Of a DNA stretch of 64,000 nucleotides, positions 55,397 through 64,000 are shown piece by piece (position 1 is the first letter of the stretch; each line of letters begins with the position of its first letter). A model generated the notes under the pieces. It was not told the origin of the DNA, searched no databases, and saw nothing but the letters and a program-made list of their open reading frames with translations. The DNA comes from Lysobacteraceae bacterium. GTDB taxonomy: Bacteria > Pseudomonadota > Gammaproteobacteria > Xanthomonadales > Rhodanobacteraceae. A program made the position numbers and the translations under genes. The DNA lies in the NCBI GenBank assembly GCA_021372495.1, contig JAJFUF010000040.1, positions 186,001 to 250,000 of the forward strand, written 5' to 3'.

Positions 55397-55957
55397 CTAT
55401 TTCGCCGGCGGCGGCGCGTAGCGCAGGTTGTCGAGCAGCGGCGTGCGCGGGCGCTGGATCACCAGCATGGGATTGCCGGCCAGCTCGTGGCAGCCGGTAC
55501 AGGCGGCGGAGAGATCGTCGTAGGCCCTGGCGAACGCCGCCCTGTCCTGCCGGGCGAGCGCATCCTGCACGCGCGCGATCGCCGGATTCATCACCGAAGG
55601 CATCACCTCGGAGAGCTTCTGCGGCTGCAGCTCGGCGGCGTCGCCGTTGCTCTGCTCGATGCCGCGCAGCGCCTCGCCCAGTTCGCCGACCATGAAGTAG
55701 GCGAGATTCCAGTTGCCCGCCTCGCCGGCCCACCACAGGCGGTCGTGGCGCAGCTGCAGTTCCAGCATCTGCTGGCCAAGCTCTGGCCCCCGCACCTGCG
55801 TCTGCAGCGCGGCGACCTGCGCCTTCAATGCGGCGATCTCCGCCGCCAGCGCGGCGGCATCGTCGCGTTTGTCCGAGACCGCGGCGGGCGCGGCGCAGCA
55901 GGCGCACGCGGCCACCACCGCCATCGTCGACAGCAGCCAGCGGGAACGGATCGACAT
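55397..55957 (-). CDS. Periplasmic CxxCH protein behind a Fur-like box
   Basis: This 186-residue exported protein has a signal peptide with possible lipobox VAAC (Cys18). A short coiled-coil of AALKAQVAALQTQV follows, and CTGCH at residues 153-157 is a c-type haem site. The helical body resembles cytochrome c'-like single-haem proteins. The start codon lies 11 bp from a sequence very close to the classic Fur box, so iron regulation is likely. The next gene downstream is the SHS-type transporter. No partner oxidase is nearby. The haem assignment rests on one motif. Confidence 0.7.
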   Translation of the reverse strand: MSIRSRWLLSTMAVVAACACCAAPAAVSDKRDDAAALAAEIAALKAQVAALQTQVRGPELGQQMLELQLRHDRLWWAGEAGNWNLAYFMVGELGEALRGIEQSNGDAAELQPQKLSEVMPSVMNPAIARVQDALARQDRAAFARAYDDLSAACTGCHELAGNPMLVIQRPRTPLLDNLRYAPPPAK

Positions 55958-55968
55958 GGTGCGCCCTC

Positions 55969-55990
55969 AATGCGAACGATTATGATTTGC
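55969..55990 (-). promoter_or_regulatory. Fur-box-like operator
   Basis: On the minus strand the 22 bases starting GCAAATCATAATCGTTCG differ at only two positions from the Fur box common in high-GC gammaproteobacteria as I recall it. It contains CATAAT (55984-55979), a good -10, 22 bp before the CxxCH gene start. Occupation by Fur would block the promoter. Confidence 0.65.
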
Positions 55991-56238
55991 GCATGATCGC
56001 CGCTGCGCCGATGCGACGCAAGGCCGGCCGCTGCGACGCGCGTCGCGGCTGCCGCCAGGCGCGTCCACGGCATCGCCGCCGGCGTTCGGAACTGCGCGGA
56101 CTTGTCCACGTTGCGAAAAATGCGCATCCGGGTTGCGCGCCCGGACGCGGCCCCGTATGGTGCGATCCACATGGGGATCAGGGTGCAGCCTTGGCGACAC
56201 GCAACGCGGAACTCGCGGGCGGAAGCCGCGGTACACGC

Positions 56239-57894
56239 GTGCCGCGCCGGCGCTCGGCCTGGTGGCGGCTGGTCTGGGTGCTGCTGGCCTGGCCTGTATT
56301 GCTGCACGCGGCGCAGGCGCAGTCGCAGTCGAATTCGCTGCGCATCGAGCGGCTGACCCAGCCGCTGACGCCGGGCGAGATCCGCGCCGACCGCGGCACC
56401 CTGCCTTGGCAACCGGTGGCGGAATCGCCGGTGCGCGTCGGCGAAGGCTGGCTGCGCCTGACCGTGCTCGGCCCGCTGCCGGTGTCGCGGCCGCTGTACC
56501 TGGCGATGCCGCGGCGCGGCACGGCGCACATCGAGGTGTACCTGCCGAATCGCGTCGAACCGCTGGTCAGCGACGACTACGACGGCCCCTATCGTGCGGA
56601 TGTCTCCACCCGCATGCACGTGTTCGAGATCGACAGGCTGGCGGCCGGCGATCGCCTCTACGTGCGCGCGACCGGCATGCGCGTGGCGCTGCTGCAGCCC
56701 GCCCTGCTCAGCCACGACGCGCTGCTGGATCGCGACCGCCTGCCGGCGCTGCTGACGCGCGTCCTGCGCATCCTGCTCGGCCTGGCCGGCGCAACGATGC
56801 TCGGTTGCGCGATCCTGCGGCGCGAGGGCGTCTATCTGGCCGGCGGTGCCTACCTGCTGCTCTGGCTCGCCTTCCTGAGCGCCAACGACGGCAGCCTGTA
56901 TACGCTGCCCGGCACGGGCTGGCTCGCGGCGTTGCGCGTGACCGGCCCCTGGCTGTTCGGGCTGGCGGCGACGATCGCGCTGACCGCGTTCGCGCGCCCC
57001 CTGCTGCGCCTGCCGCGCCGCACGCCGCGCCTGGACCGCCTGCTGGTCGCGCTGATGCCGGCGTTCGCCGCGATCGCCATCGGCGCGCAACTGCCGGCGA
57101 TACGCCCCTGGCTGCTGCCGCTGGGGAACGCAGCCAACGCGCTGCTGATACTCGACACGCTGGCGCTGCTTGCCGCCGCGGCGCTCGCCGCGCGCCGCGG
57201 CGCGCGCTACGCGAAGGTCTTCCTGCTGGCGTGGACGCCGACCGCCGCCAGCATCGTCGCCGACGCCATGGCGGCGACGCGCCTCGTCGACCTGTCGCAG
57301 GACATCGGGCTCGCCCTGATCGGCATCGCCGCGTTCGGCGGCGTCCTGTTCGCCGCGATCGCGGTCGATCGCGCCACGCTGCGCGGGCGCATGCTGGCGG
57401 CCGGCGCCGCGATGCGGCGCGGGGACGCGTCCGCGGAAGCGCTGGATGCCGCCCTGCAGCGCCTGTGCATGCTGGCCCGCGAGGGCGTGGTGCGACGCTT
57501 CGCCTTGCTGCTGATCCACCCGGGCGAGCCGCAGCCGAACGGCGAGCCCTTCCGCGCGGATGCGCACGCGGCGGCGCTGCGGCATACGGCAGCGCTGCTG
57601 CACGCCGAGCTGCGCGCGAACGACCGCTTCGGCACCTGCGGCGACGGCGTGCTGATGGCGCTGCTGCCGGATGCCGATCGCGCCGCCGCGGACGCCGTCG
57701 CCGGGCGCCTGCGGGCGCGCGCGCGGCATGCGCCGCTGACCGTGGTCGGCGTGGACGTGAACGTCTCGCCCAGCGTCGGCAGCGCGATCGGCAGCGCTTC
57801 CGCGGCCGATCCCGCGACGCTGCGCCTCGCCGCGGAACGCGCGCTGCAGGAGGCGCGCCAGGCCGCCGGCGACGTTGCCGCCGCCAAGCGCTGA
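56239..57894 (+). CDS. 7TM receptor with degenerate GGDEF domain
   Basis: This 551-residue protein has a signal peptide and a periplasmic 7TMR-DISMED2-like domain (about residues 25-165). Seven membrane helices follow (about 175-395), then a C-terminal GGDEF-like domain. Its signature is degenerate: FGTCGDGVLMAL where RxGGDEFxxLL is expected. It therefore probably senses something and signals by binding, not by making c-di-GMP. GTG at 56239 is chosen because it gives a compact signal peptide. An in-frame TTG at 56191 exists. It is divergent from the CxxCH gene. The 281-bp spacer has no other gene. Confidence 0.75.
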   Translation: MPRRRSAWWRLVWVLLAWPVLLHAAQAQSQSNSLRIERLTQPLTPGEIRADRGTLPWQPVAESPVRVGEGWLRLTVLGPLPVSRPLYLAMPRRGTAHIEVYLPNRVEPLVSDDYDGPYRADVSTRMHVFEIDRLAAGDRLYVRATGMRVALLQPALLSHDALLDRDRLPALLTRVLRILLGLAGATMLGCAILRREGVYLAGGAYLLLWLAFLSANDGSLYTLPGTGWLAALRVTGPWLFGLAATIALTAFARPLLRLPRRTPRLDRLLVALMPAFAAIAIGAQLPAIRPWLLPLGNAANALLILDTLALLAAAALAARRGARYAKVFLLAWTPTAASIVADAMAATRLVDLSQDIGLALIGIAAFGGVLFAAIAVDRATLRGRMLAAGAAMRRGDASAEALDAALQRLCMLAREGVVRRFALLLIHPGEPQPNGEPFRADAHAAALRHTAALLHAELRANDRFGTCGDGVLMALLPDADRAAADAVAGRLRARARHAPLTVVGVDVNVSPSVGSAIGSASAADPATLRLAAERALQEARQAAGDVAAAKR

Positions 57895-58009
57895 ACCGCA
57901 CCCGGAACCTGCATGGCCGGCCGCGACGACGGCGCGGTTTCGCGCCGCAGCGCGACAAGCGCGCGCGGCTGGGCTATGGTCGCGTCATTGCCGTTGCCGC
58001 AGAGCAACC

Positions 58010-58663
58010 GTGCCCCCAGCCGACCTCGCCATTGCGCGCATCGTGCGCCGCCTGCCCTCGCGCGGGCTGCGCGGCTATGCCAGCGGCAAGCTGCGTATCG
58101 ACCCGGTCTACGCCGAGGCCACGCGCATCCTCGCCGGCAGCCCGCTCGGACTGCTCGACATCGGCTGCGGCATGGGCCTGCTCGGTGCCTACCTGCGCGA
58201 ACACGGCTGGCGCGGCGACTACCTCGGCATCGACAACGATCCGCGCAAGATCGCGGCGGGCCGCGCCGCGGTCGCCGGCGTGCTGCCGCCGCTGCGCCTG
58301 GAAGCGGGCGACGACCGCGCGCTGCCGGCGTTCAGCGGCCACGTCGCCCTGCTCGACGTGCTGCACTACCTGCCGGCGCCGCGCCAGCGCGCGCTGCTCG
58401 CCGCCGCCGCGGCGCACGTCGCGCCGGACGGCCTGCTGCTGATCCGCAACGTGCTGCGCGACCGTTCCTGGCGCTACCACGCCACCGTGTTCGAGGAACA
58501 CCTGCTGCGGCTGTCGCGCTGGATGCGCACCGGCGCCACCTATTTTCCCAGCCTCGACGAGATCCGCGGCCCGCTGCAGGACGCCGGGCTGCGGGTCGAA
58601 TGCCGTCCGCTGTGGGGGCGCACGCCGTTCAACAGCCACATCGTGACCGCGCGCCGCGCCTGA
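58010..58663 (+). CDS. Class I SAM methyltransferase
   Basis: This 217-residue Rossmann methyltransferase has motif I LDIGCGMGLLGAYL and motif II DYLGIDNDPRK, followed by LLDVLHYLPAPRQRALL. It is not one of the well-known ubiquinone or menaquinone methyltransferases. The GTG start at 58010 fits. Upstream in-frame codons are Arg/Ala rich and not conserved. It lies 115 bp after the 7TM receptor gene on the same strand. The substrate is unknown. Confidence 0.75.
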   Translation: MPPADLAIARIVRRLPSRGLRGYASGKLRIDPVYAEATRILAGSPLGLLDIGCGMGLLGAYLREHGWRGDYLGIDNDPRKIAAGRAAVAGVLPPLRLEAGDDRALPAFSGHVALLDVLHYLPAPRQRALLAAAAAHVAPDGLLLIRNVLRDRSWRYHATVFEEHLLRLSRWMRTGATYFPSLDEIRGPLQDAGLRVECRPLWGRTPFNSHIVTARRA

Positions 58664-58676
58664 GCCGGCGCGACGC

Positions 58677-59234
58677 TCAGCGCCCGTCGCCGGCAGCCGC
58701 CGCGGGCGCCGGCGCGCCCAGCGCGTCGCCGCGCTGGCGCATGCGCCGCAGCAGCGCCACGCGCCGCTGCGCGAGCTTGCGCGCATAGGCGGTGCGCTCC
58801 GCGGGCGCCTGCGGCAGCGGGCCCAGCGCGGCGCGGTAGGCGCAGAAGCCGTCGTAGGCGCCGACCACGTGGCGCAGCCGGCGCAGCAGCAGCTCCAGCA
58901 TGATCGCGTCGTCGAGCAGGCCGATCACCTCGACCTCGTCCGGGATCATGTCGTCGGGGTCGCCGAAGTACACCAGCGTCCTGACCACGTCGTCGCGCTC
59001 GGGCGACGGCAGCGCCCACGCCTCGTCCTCGAGCATCACGATCAGGTGCTGCACCTCGACGATGCGCTTGCGCACGTAGCCGGGCGCGCTGGCGATCGGC
59101 AGGTGGTCCAGCGCGTGCTTGGCGGCGTCGAGGATGTCCGTCTCGTCGGCGCAGCACACCAGCCGGTGCGCGCGCGCCAGCGCCTCGTGGAAACGCCGGA
59201 TGTCCGCGTCTTCCAGTTCGATGGTGATGCGCAT
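58677..59234 (-). CDS. YkvA-family (DUF1232) protein
   Basis: This 185-residue protein contains the DUF1232/YkvA segment TLVYFGDPDDMIPDEVEVIG, then LLDDAIMLELLLRRL. It is preceded by a helical region and ends in a Pro/Ala tail. No signal peptide is present, so it is probably cytoplasmic or membrane-associated. ATG at 59234 gives MRITIELED. The function of this family is not established. Confidence 0.75.
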   Translation of the reverse strand: MRITIELEDADIRRFHEALARAHRLVCCADETDILDAAKHALDHLPIASAPGYVRKRIVEVQHLIVMLEDEAWALPSPERDDVVRTLVYFGDPDDMIPDEVEVIGLLDDAIMLELLLRRLRHVVGAYDGFCAYRAALGPLPQAPAERTAYARKLAQRRVALLRRMRQRGDALGAPAPAAAAGDGR

Positions 59235-59328
59235 GCCGTTTCCCAGGTGCGCCGCGGCCGTCGCGCCGATGCGCAAGCATGCCGCAAGCGATCCGCGGCG
59301 TCATCCGGCGCCGCGCAGCGCGGCTGGC

Positions 59329-60486
59329 TCATCGCTCCGGCGCCGCCTGCAGCGCGCCGAGGATGCGCGCGATGGTGCCGGGAAAATCCTTGTCCCAGCG
59401 CAGCACGACGACCAGGTCGTGCGCGCCGTCGACGTAGATGTAATGGCCGCCGAAGCCGGCCGCCCAGTAGGCCGACCCGGGCGCCGCGGGCACCGCCTTG
59501 CGGCCGGTATTGAGCCACCACAGCAGGCCGTAGTCGTCCTTGGCCGGCGAGGGCCGCTGCACCTGCGGGATCCAGTCGGCCGGCAGCACCTGCCGTTCGC
59601 CCCAGCGCCCGCCGCGCAGGAACAGCAGGCCGTAGCGCGCGTGGTCGAGCGCGCTGACGAACATGCCGCCGCCGAAGTGGCCGCCGCCCGACACCGACTG
59701 CATGCGCAGGCCGTCCAGATCCACCCAGGAATCGTCGTAGCCGGTCCAGCGCCAGGTGGCGGAGGCGCCGATCGGGTCCATCACGCGCTCCTTCAGCACC
59801 TGCGGCAGCGGCTTGCGCCAGACCTGCAGCAGTGCGTAGGCCAGCGCGTTGATGCGCACGTCGTTGTACTTGAAGCGCGTGCCGGGCGCGTACAGCGTGC
59901 GCTGCGGCCAGCGCGCGCGGTCGGCGCCTTCCGGGCGATCGGCCCAGTCGGGGATGCCCCACAGCGTGCCCTGCCAGTCCGAGGTCTGCGTCAGCATGTG
60001 CCGCCAGGTGATCGGCGCATTGTGCGGCGAGGCGTAGGAACCATCGTCGACGGTGTCGGCCAGGCGGTCGTCCAGCGAACCGATCAGGCCGTCGGCCAGC
60101 GCCAGGCCGGCGACGCTGGAAAGGTAGCTCTTGGCCACGCTGAAGGTCATGTCGGCGCGCGCCACGTCGCCCCACTGCGCGACGATGTAGCCGTGGCGCA
60201 CCACCACGCCGGCGGCGCCGACGCGCGGCTTCGTCGGACCGTGCACCCGGTAGCCCGGCTCGCGCGGGCCGTAGTGATCGAGCAGCACCTGGCGCATGTC
60301 GGCCGGCTGCACGTCGGCGTGCGCCTGCGCGTAGGCGACCGCCTCGGCCAGCCGCCGCGGATCGAAGCCGGCCGCGGCGGGCTCGCGCCGTTCCCAGTGC
60401 TGCCGCGACGGCACGTAGTCGGCCGCGCCCGCCGGCGCGGCCAGCAGCGCGAAGGCCAGCGCGAGGCCGGAACGCAGGAATCGCAT
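59329..60486 (-). CDS. Beta-lactamase-family serine hydrolase
   Basis: This 385-residue exported protein has a signal peptide (MRFLRSGLALAFALLAAPAG) and a class-C-like fold with the SxxK motif SVAKSYLS near residue 115, YxN as KYNDVR and the third region GGGHFGGG. Such proteins may be esterases, D-peptidases or lactamases. It is the second serine hydrolase in the window and is not closely similar to the first one at 46672. It stands alone, divergent from the Nudix gene. Confidence 0.82.
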   Translation of the reverse strand: MRFLRSGLALAFALLAAPAGAADYVPSRQHWERREPAAAGFDPRRLAEAVAYAQAHADVQPADMRQVLLDHYGPREPGYRVHGPTKPRVGAAGVVVRHGYIVAQWGDVARADMTFSVAKSYLSSVAGLALADGLIGSLDDRLADTVDDGSYASPHNAPITWRHMLTQTSDWQGTLWGIPDWADRPEGADRARWPQRTLYAPGTRFKYNDVRINALAYALLQVWRKPLPQVLKERVMDPIGASATWRWTGYDDSWVDLDGLRMQSVSGGGHFGGGMFVSALDHARYGLLFLRGGRWGERQVLPADWIPQVQRPSPAKDDYGLLWWLNTGRKAVPAAPGSAYWAAGFGGHYIYVDGAHDLVVVLRWDKDFPGTIARILGALQAAPER

Positions 60487-60629
60487 GGCTTTCCCCCTGT
60501 CTGGAGCGGACCCGACGCGGACCGGTGCGCAGTGTCGCAGGCCGGCGCGGCGGCGCAACCCGCAAAGGTCACGCCGGCGGCGCGGTGCGGCGCGCCCTAC
60601 AATGGCGCGTTTCCGCTGCGCGCGCCGCC

Positions 60630-61118
60630 ATGCCCTACACGCCCATCGCCGCCACCCTCGGCTACGTCCTGTCGGCCGACCGCTCGCAGGTGCTGCTGAT
60701 CCACCGCAACGCGCGCAAGGACGACCACCATCTCGGCAAGTACAACGGCCTTGGCGGCAAGCTCGAAGCCGACGAGGACGTGCTCGCCGGCATGCGCCGC
60801 GAGATCCGCGAGGAGGCCGGCATCGACTGCGTCGAGCTGGCCCTGCGCGGCACGATCAGTTGGCCCGGCTTCGGCAAGCGCGGCGAGGACTGGCTGGGCT
60901 TCGTGTTCCTCGTCACCGCCTTCACCGGCACGCCGCTGGAACGCAATCCGGAAGGCACGCTCGAATGGGTGCCGGTGGCGCGCATCCTCGACCTGCCGCT
61001 GTGGGAAGGCGACCGCCACTTCCTGCCGCTGGTGTTCGATGCCGACCCGCGCCCGTTCCACGGCGTGATGCCCTACCGCGACGGCCGCATGCAGTCCTGG
61101 CGCTACAGCCGCGCCTGA
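60630..61118 (+). CDS. Nudix hydrolase, MutT-type
   Basis: This 162-residue protein has a full Nudix box, G-x5-E-x7-REUxEExGU, in GKLEADEDVLAGMRREIREE followed by AGI. The N-terminus ATLGYVLSADRSQVLLIHR and HHLGKYNGLGGK resemble 8-oxo-dGTP diphosphatases of the MTH1/ MutT-like group. It would hydrolyse oxidised or other nucleoside triphosphates. The substrate is not proven. Confidence 0.85.
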   Translation: MPYTPIAATLGYVLSADRSQVLLIHRNARKDDHHLGKYNGLGGKLEADEDVLAGMRREIREEAGIDCVELALRGTISWPGFGKRGEDWLGFVFLVTAFTGTPLERNPEGTLEWVPVARILDLPLWEGDRHFLPLVFDADPRPFHGVMPYRDGRMQSWRYSRA

Positions 61119-61209
61119 TCCGCGCGGCGCGCGGCGCGCGGCGGCCCGACGCGCTACCATACCGCCCCGCCGATGCGTCCGCTCCGGCGTTCCACCCGCC
61201 GTCGAGCCC

Positions 61210-63006
<1,797 letters not shown>

Positions 63007-63063
63007 GGTGGTGTGGCGGGGATCGAGAAGCAGGATGCAGGGAGCGAGGCCTCCGCGCCCGCC

Positions 63064-63142
63064 GTCATTCCCGCGCAAGCGGGAATCCATTTTGCTTTTG
63101 CGGGGCGCCAGGAAGATGGATTCCCGCTTGCGCGGGAATGAC
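63064..63142. repeat. 27-bp perfect inverted repeat unit
   Basis: GTCATTCCCGCGCAAGCGGG (63064-63090 arm) is mirrored perfectly by the arm at 63116-63142. Each arm has its own palindrome around CCCGCGCAAGCGGG. This intergenic palindrome is common in proteobacterial genomes. The 63007-63261 gap shows no gene. Confidence 0.7.
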
Positions 63143-63261
63143 GACCGAGGGGGACGCTTCCCGGTCCCCACTTTCCAATCCCTGCTCCCCCCCCCCTTAA
63201 CACCCCCTCTACCATCACGCGCCCAGAATGACGCTGCCTCACCTTCAGGCGGAGGTGGCCC

Positions 63262-63708
63262 ATGAAACAGCGCTGGGCGTTCTTCAAGGAGGCCGACCGC
63301 TCGTTCGGCCTGTTCTATCCGCGCCACTACGTGGTCGCCGGCTTCGACACCTACGAACGCGCGCAGACCGTCGCGCGGCAATTCATCGAGGCCGGCTTCG
63401 CCCACGACGACGTCGCCGCCGCGACCGGGCCGTTCGTGGCGCAGCGACTGGAGTCGCGGCGCAGCGCTAACTGGCTGCAACGCATCGAGGCGTCCATCGC
63501 CGAGGCCGTCGGCACCGAGGCCGGCTACATCGAGGACGACCTCAAGCTGGCGCGCCGCGGCGGCGCATTCCTGTTCGTGTACGTGCCGGACGCGGCGGCC
63601 GGGAAACGCGCCCGCCTGCTGCTCCGGCGCAGCCATCCGGTCTATGCGCGCCGCTACCACCCGCTGGGCATCGAGCGGTTGATCTATCCGCCGCAGTCGA
63701 CGCTGTAG
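63262..63708 (+). CDS. Unknown 148-residue protein
   Basis: I do not recognise this protein. It starts MKQRWAFFKEADRSFGLFYP and is mixed alpha/beta, with FDTYERAQTVARQFIEAGF suggesting a GlsB/YehF-like or general-stress fold. It ends GIERLIYPPQSTL. GGAGG precedes the ATG at 63262. No signal peptide or Cys-rich motif is seen. It is convergent with the FAD oxidoreductase at the window end. Confidence 0.5.
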   Translation: MKQRWAFFKEADRSFGLFYPRHYVVAGFDTYERAQTVARQFIEAGFAHDDVAAATGPFVAQRLESRRSANWLQRIEASIAEAVGTEAGYIEDDLKLARRGGAFLFVYVPDAAAGKRARLLLRRSHPVYARRYHPLGIERLIYPPQSTL

Positions 63709-63727
63709 GCGATCGCGGCGGCGGCAC

Positions 63728-64000
63728 CTAGCCGACCGCGCCGGCGAGGCGGTCGCGGACTTCCTCGCCCAGCGCGAGGCTGGCGGTCAGGCCGGGCGAC
63801 TCGATGCCGAACAGATTGACCAGGCCGGGAACGCCGTGCACGGCCGCGTCATCGATGCGGAAATCCGCCATCGGTTCGCCCGGTCCCGCCAGCTTCGGGC
63901 GTACGCCGACGAAATCCGGCGCGAGATCCTCGTCGCGCAGCGCCGGCCACCACGCGCGCACCGCGTCGGCGAAGCGCGTGCGCCGGCTGTCGTCGAAGCG
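63728..64000 (-). CDS. FAD-dependent oxidoreductase, C-terminal part
   Basis: Only the C-terminal 90 residues or so are in the window. The frame is open to base 64000 and continues beyond it. The end shows [33 protein letters not shown] and [16 protein letters not shown]. These match the LhgO-like (L-2-hydroxyglutarate oxidase) or D-amino-acid-oxidase-like DAO superfamily. The stop is at 63730-63728. The start and FAD-binding motif are outside the window. Confidence 0.75.
   Translation of the reverse strand, partial: RFDDSRRTRFADAVRAWWPALRDEDLAPDFVGVRPKLAGPGEPMADFRIDDAAVHGVPGLVNLFGIESPGLTASLALGEEVRDRLAGAVG

Overview
The window is GC-rich chromosomal DNA, estimated by eye at about 70% GC, from a gammaproteobacterium that fits Xanthomonadales/Lysobacterales. 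The main marker is the arginine cluster. It uses N-acetylornithine carbamoyltransferase (ArgF'), an ArgE-type deacetylase and a fused acetylglutamate kinase/synthase in place of the usual OTCase route. Other markers are a FimX-like c-di-GMP protein, a DksA-like protein with a long Lys/Ala/Pro tail, and the OhrR-Ohr pair. I see no CRISPR array, prophage, transposase, tRNA or rRNA. Genes are tightly packed, often with 4-bp ATGA/GTGA overlaps.

Layout. 1-3.1 kb: the end of gluQ, then two acetoacetyl-CoA reductase genes flanking the PHA regulator phaR. 3.2-10.7 kb (minus): the arginine operon argF'-argG-argE-argAB-argC-argH. It is preceded by a putative Arg-rich leader peptide and attenuator, and a short argC 5' remnant lies between argAB and argC. 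10.8-16.3 kb: a glycine-zipper protein, cysS-sufE, the DksA-like gene, yidD and pyrC. 16.4-21.6 kb (minus): folE2, ubiG-gph-squalene-synthase-like, an mtaD-like deaminase, and efp, which faces epmB. 22.9-29.9 kb: fimX, the rpsP-rimM-trmD-rplS operon, ffh, a CcsA/YpjD-type membrane protein and a PilZ protein. 29.9-35.5 kb (minus): rpsF-rpsR-rplI, dnaB, alr, radA. 35.7-44.1 kb: an A-type Fe-S carrier, asnS, a MalM-like lipoprotein, an atypical SDR, nei, a semialdehyde dehydrogenase, carbonic anhydrase, a ChaN/EreA-like secreted protein and a RidA-type deaminase. 44.1-51.6 kb: a small His/Lys-rich secreted protein, hutG, dadA, a membrane-anchored serine hydrolase, a lipoprotein amidohydrolase and an NlpC/P60 lipoprotein. 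51.7-55.3 kb: ohrR-ohr, DoxX, GNAT, SlyD-type PPIase, an SHS-type MFS transporter. 55.4-63.7 kb: a CxxCH periplasmic protein behind a Fur-like box, a 7TM receptor with a decayed GGDEF domain, a methyltransferase, a YkvA protein, a second serine hydrolase, a Nudix hydrolase, a DEAD-box helicase and an unknown gene. The window ends inside an FAD oxidoreductase.

Connections. The arg operon encodes a nearly complete acetylated arginine pathway (argD is not here). EF-P and its lysyl-modification enzyme EpmB are divergent neighbours. FimX and the PilZ protein both point to c-di-GMP signalling. The aldehyde dehydrogenase and RidA protein are compatible with the 2-aminomuconate part of kynurenine breakdown. 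The 44-51 kb block gathers D-amino-acid and cell-wall functions.

The most interesting regulatory signals are the arginine attenuator, the Fur-like box upstream of the CxxCH gene, the nearly leaderless ohrR promoter with a dyad in its spacer, and an intrinsic-terminator-like hairpin in the efp leader. All functions are read from sequence patterns and memory of protein families. No database search was run.
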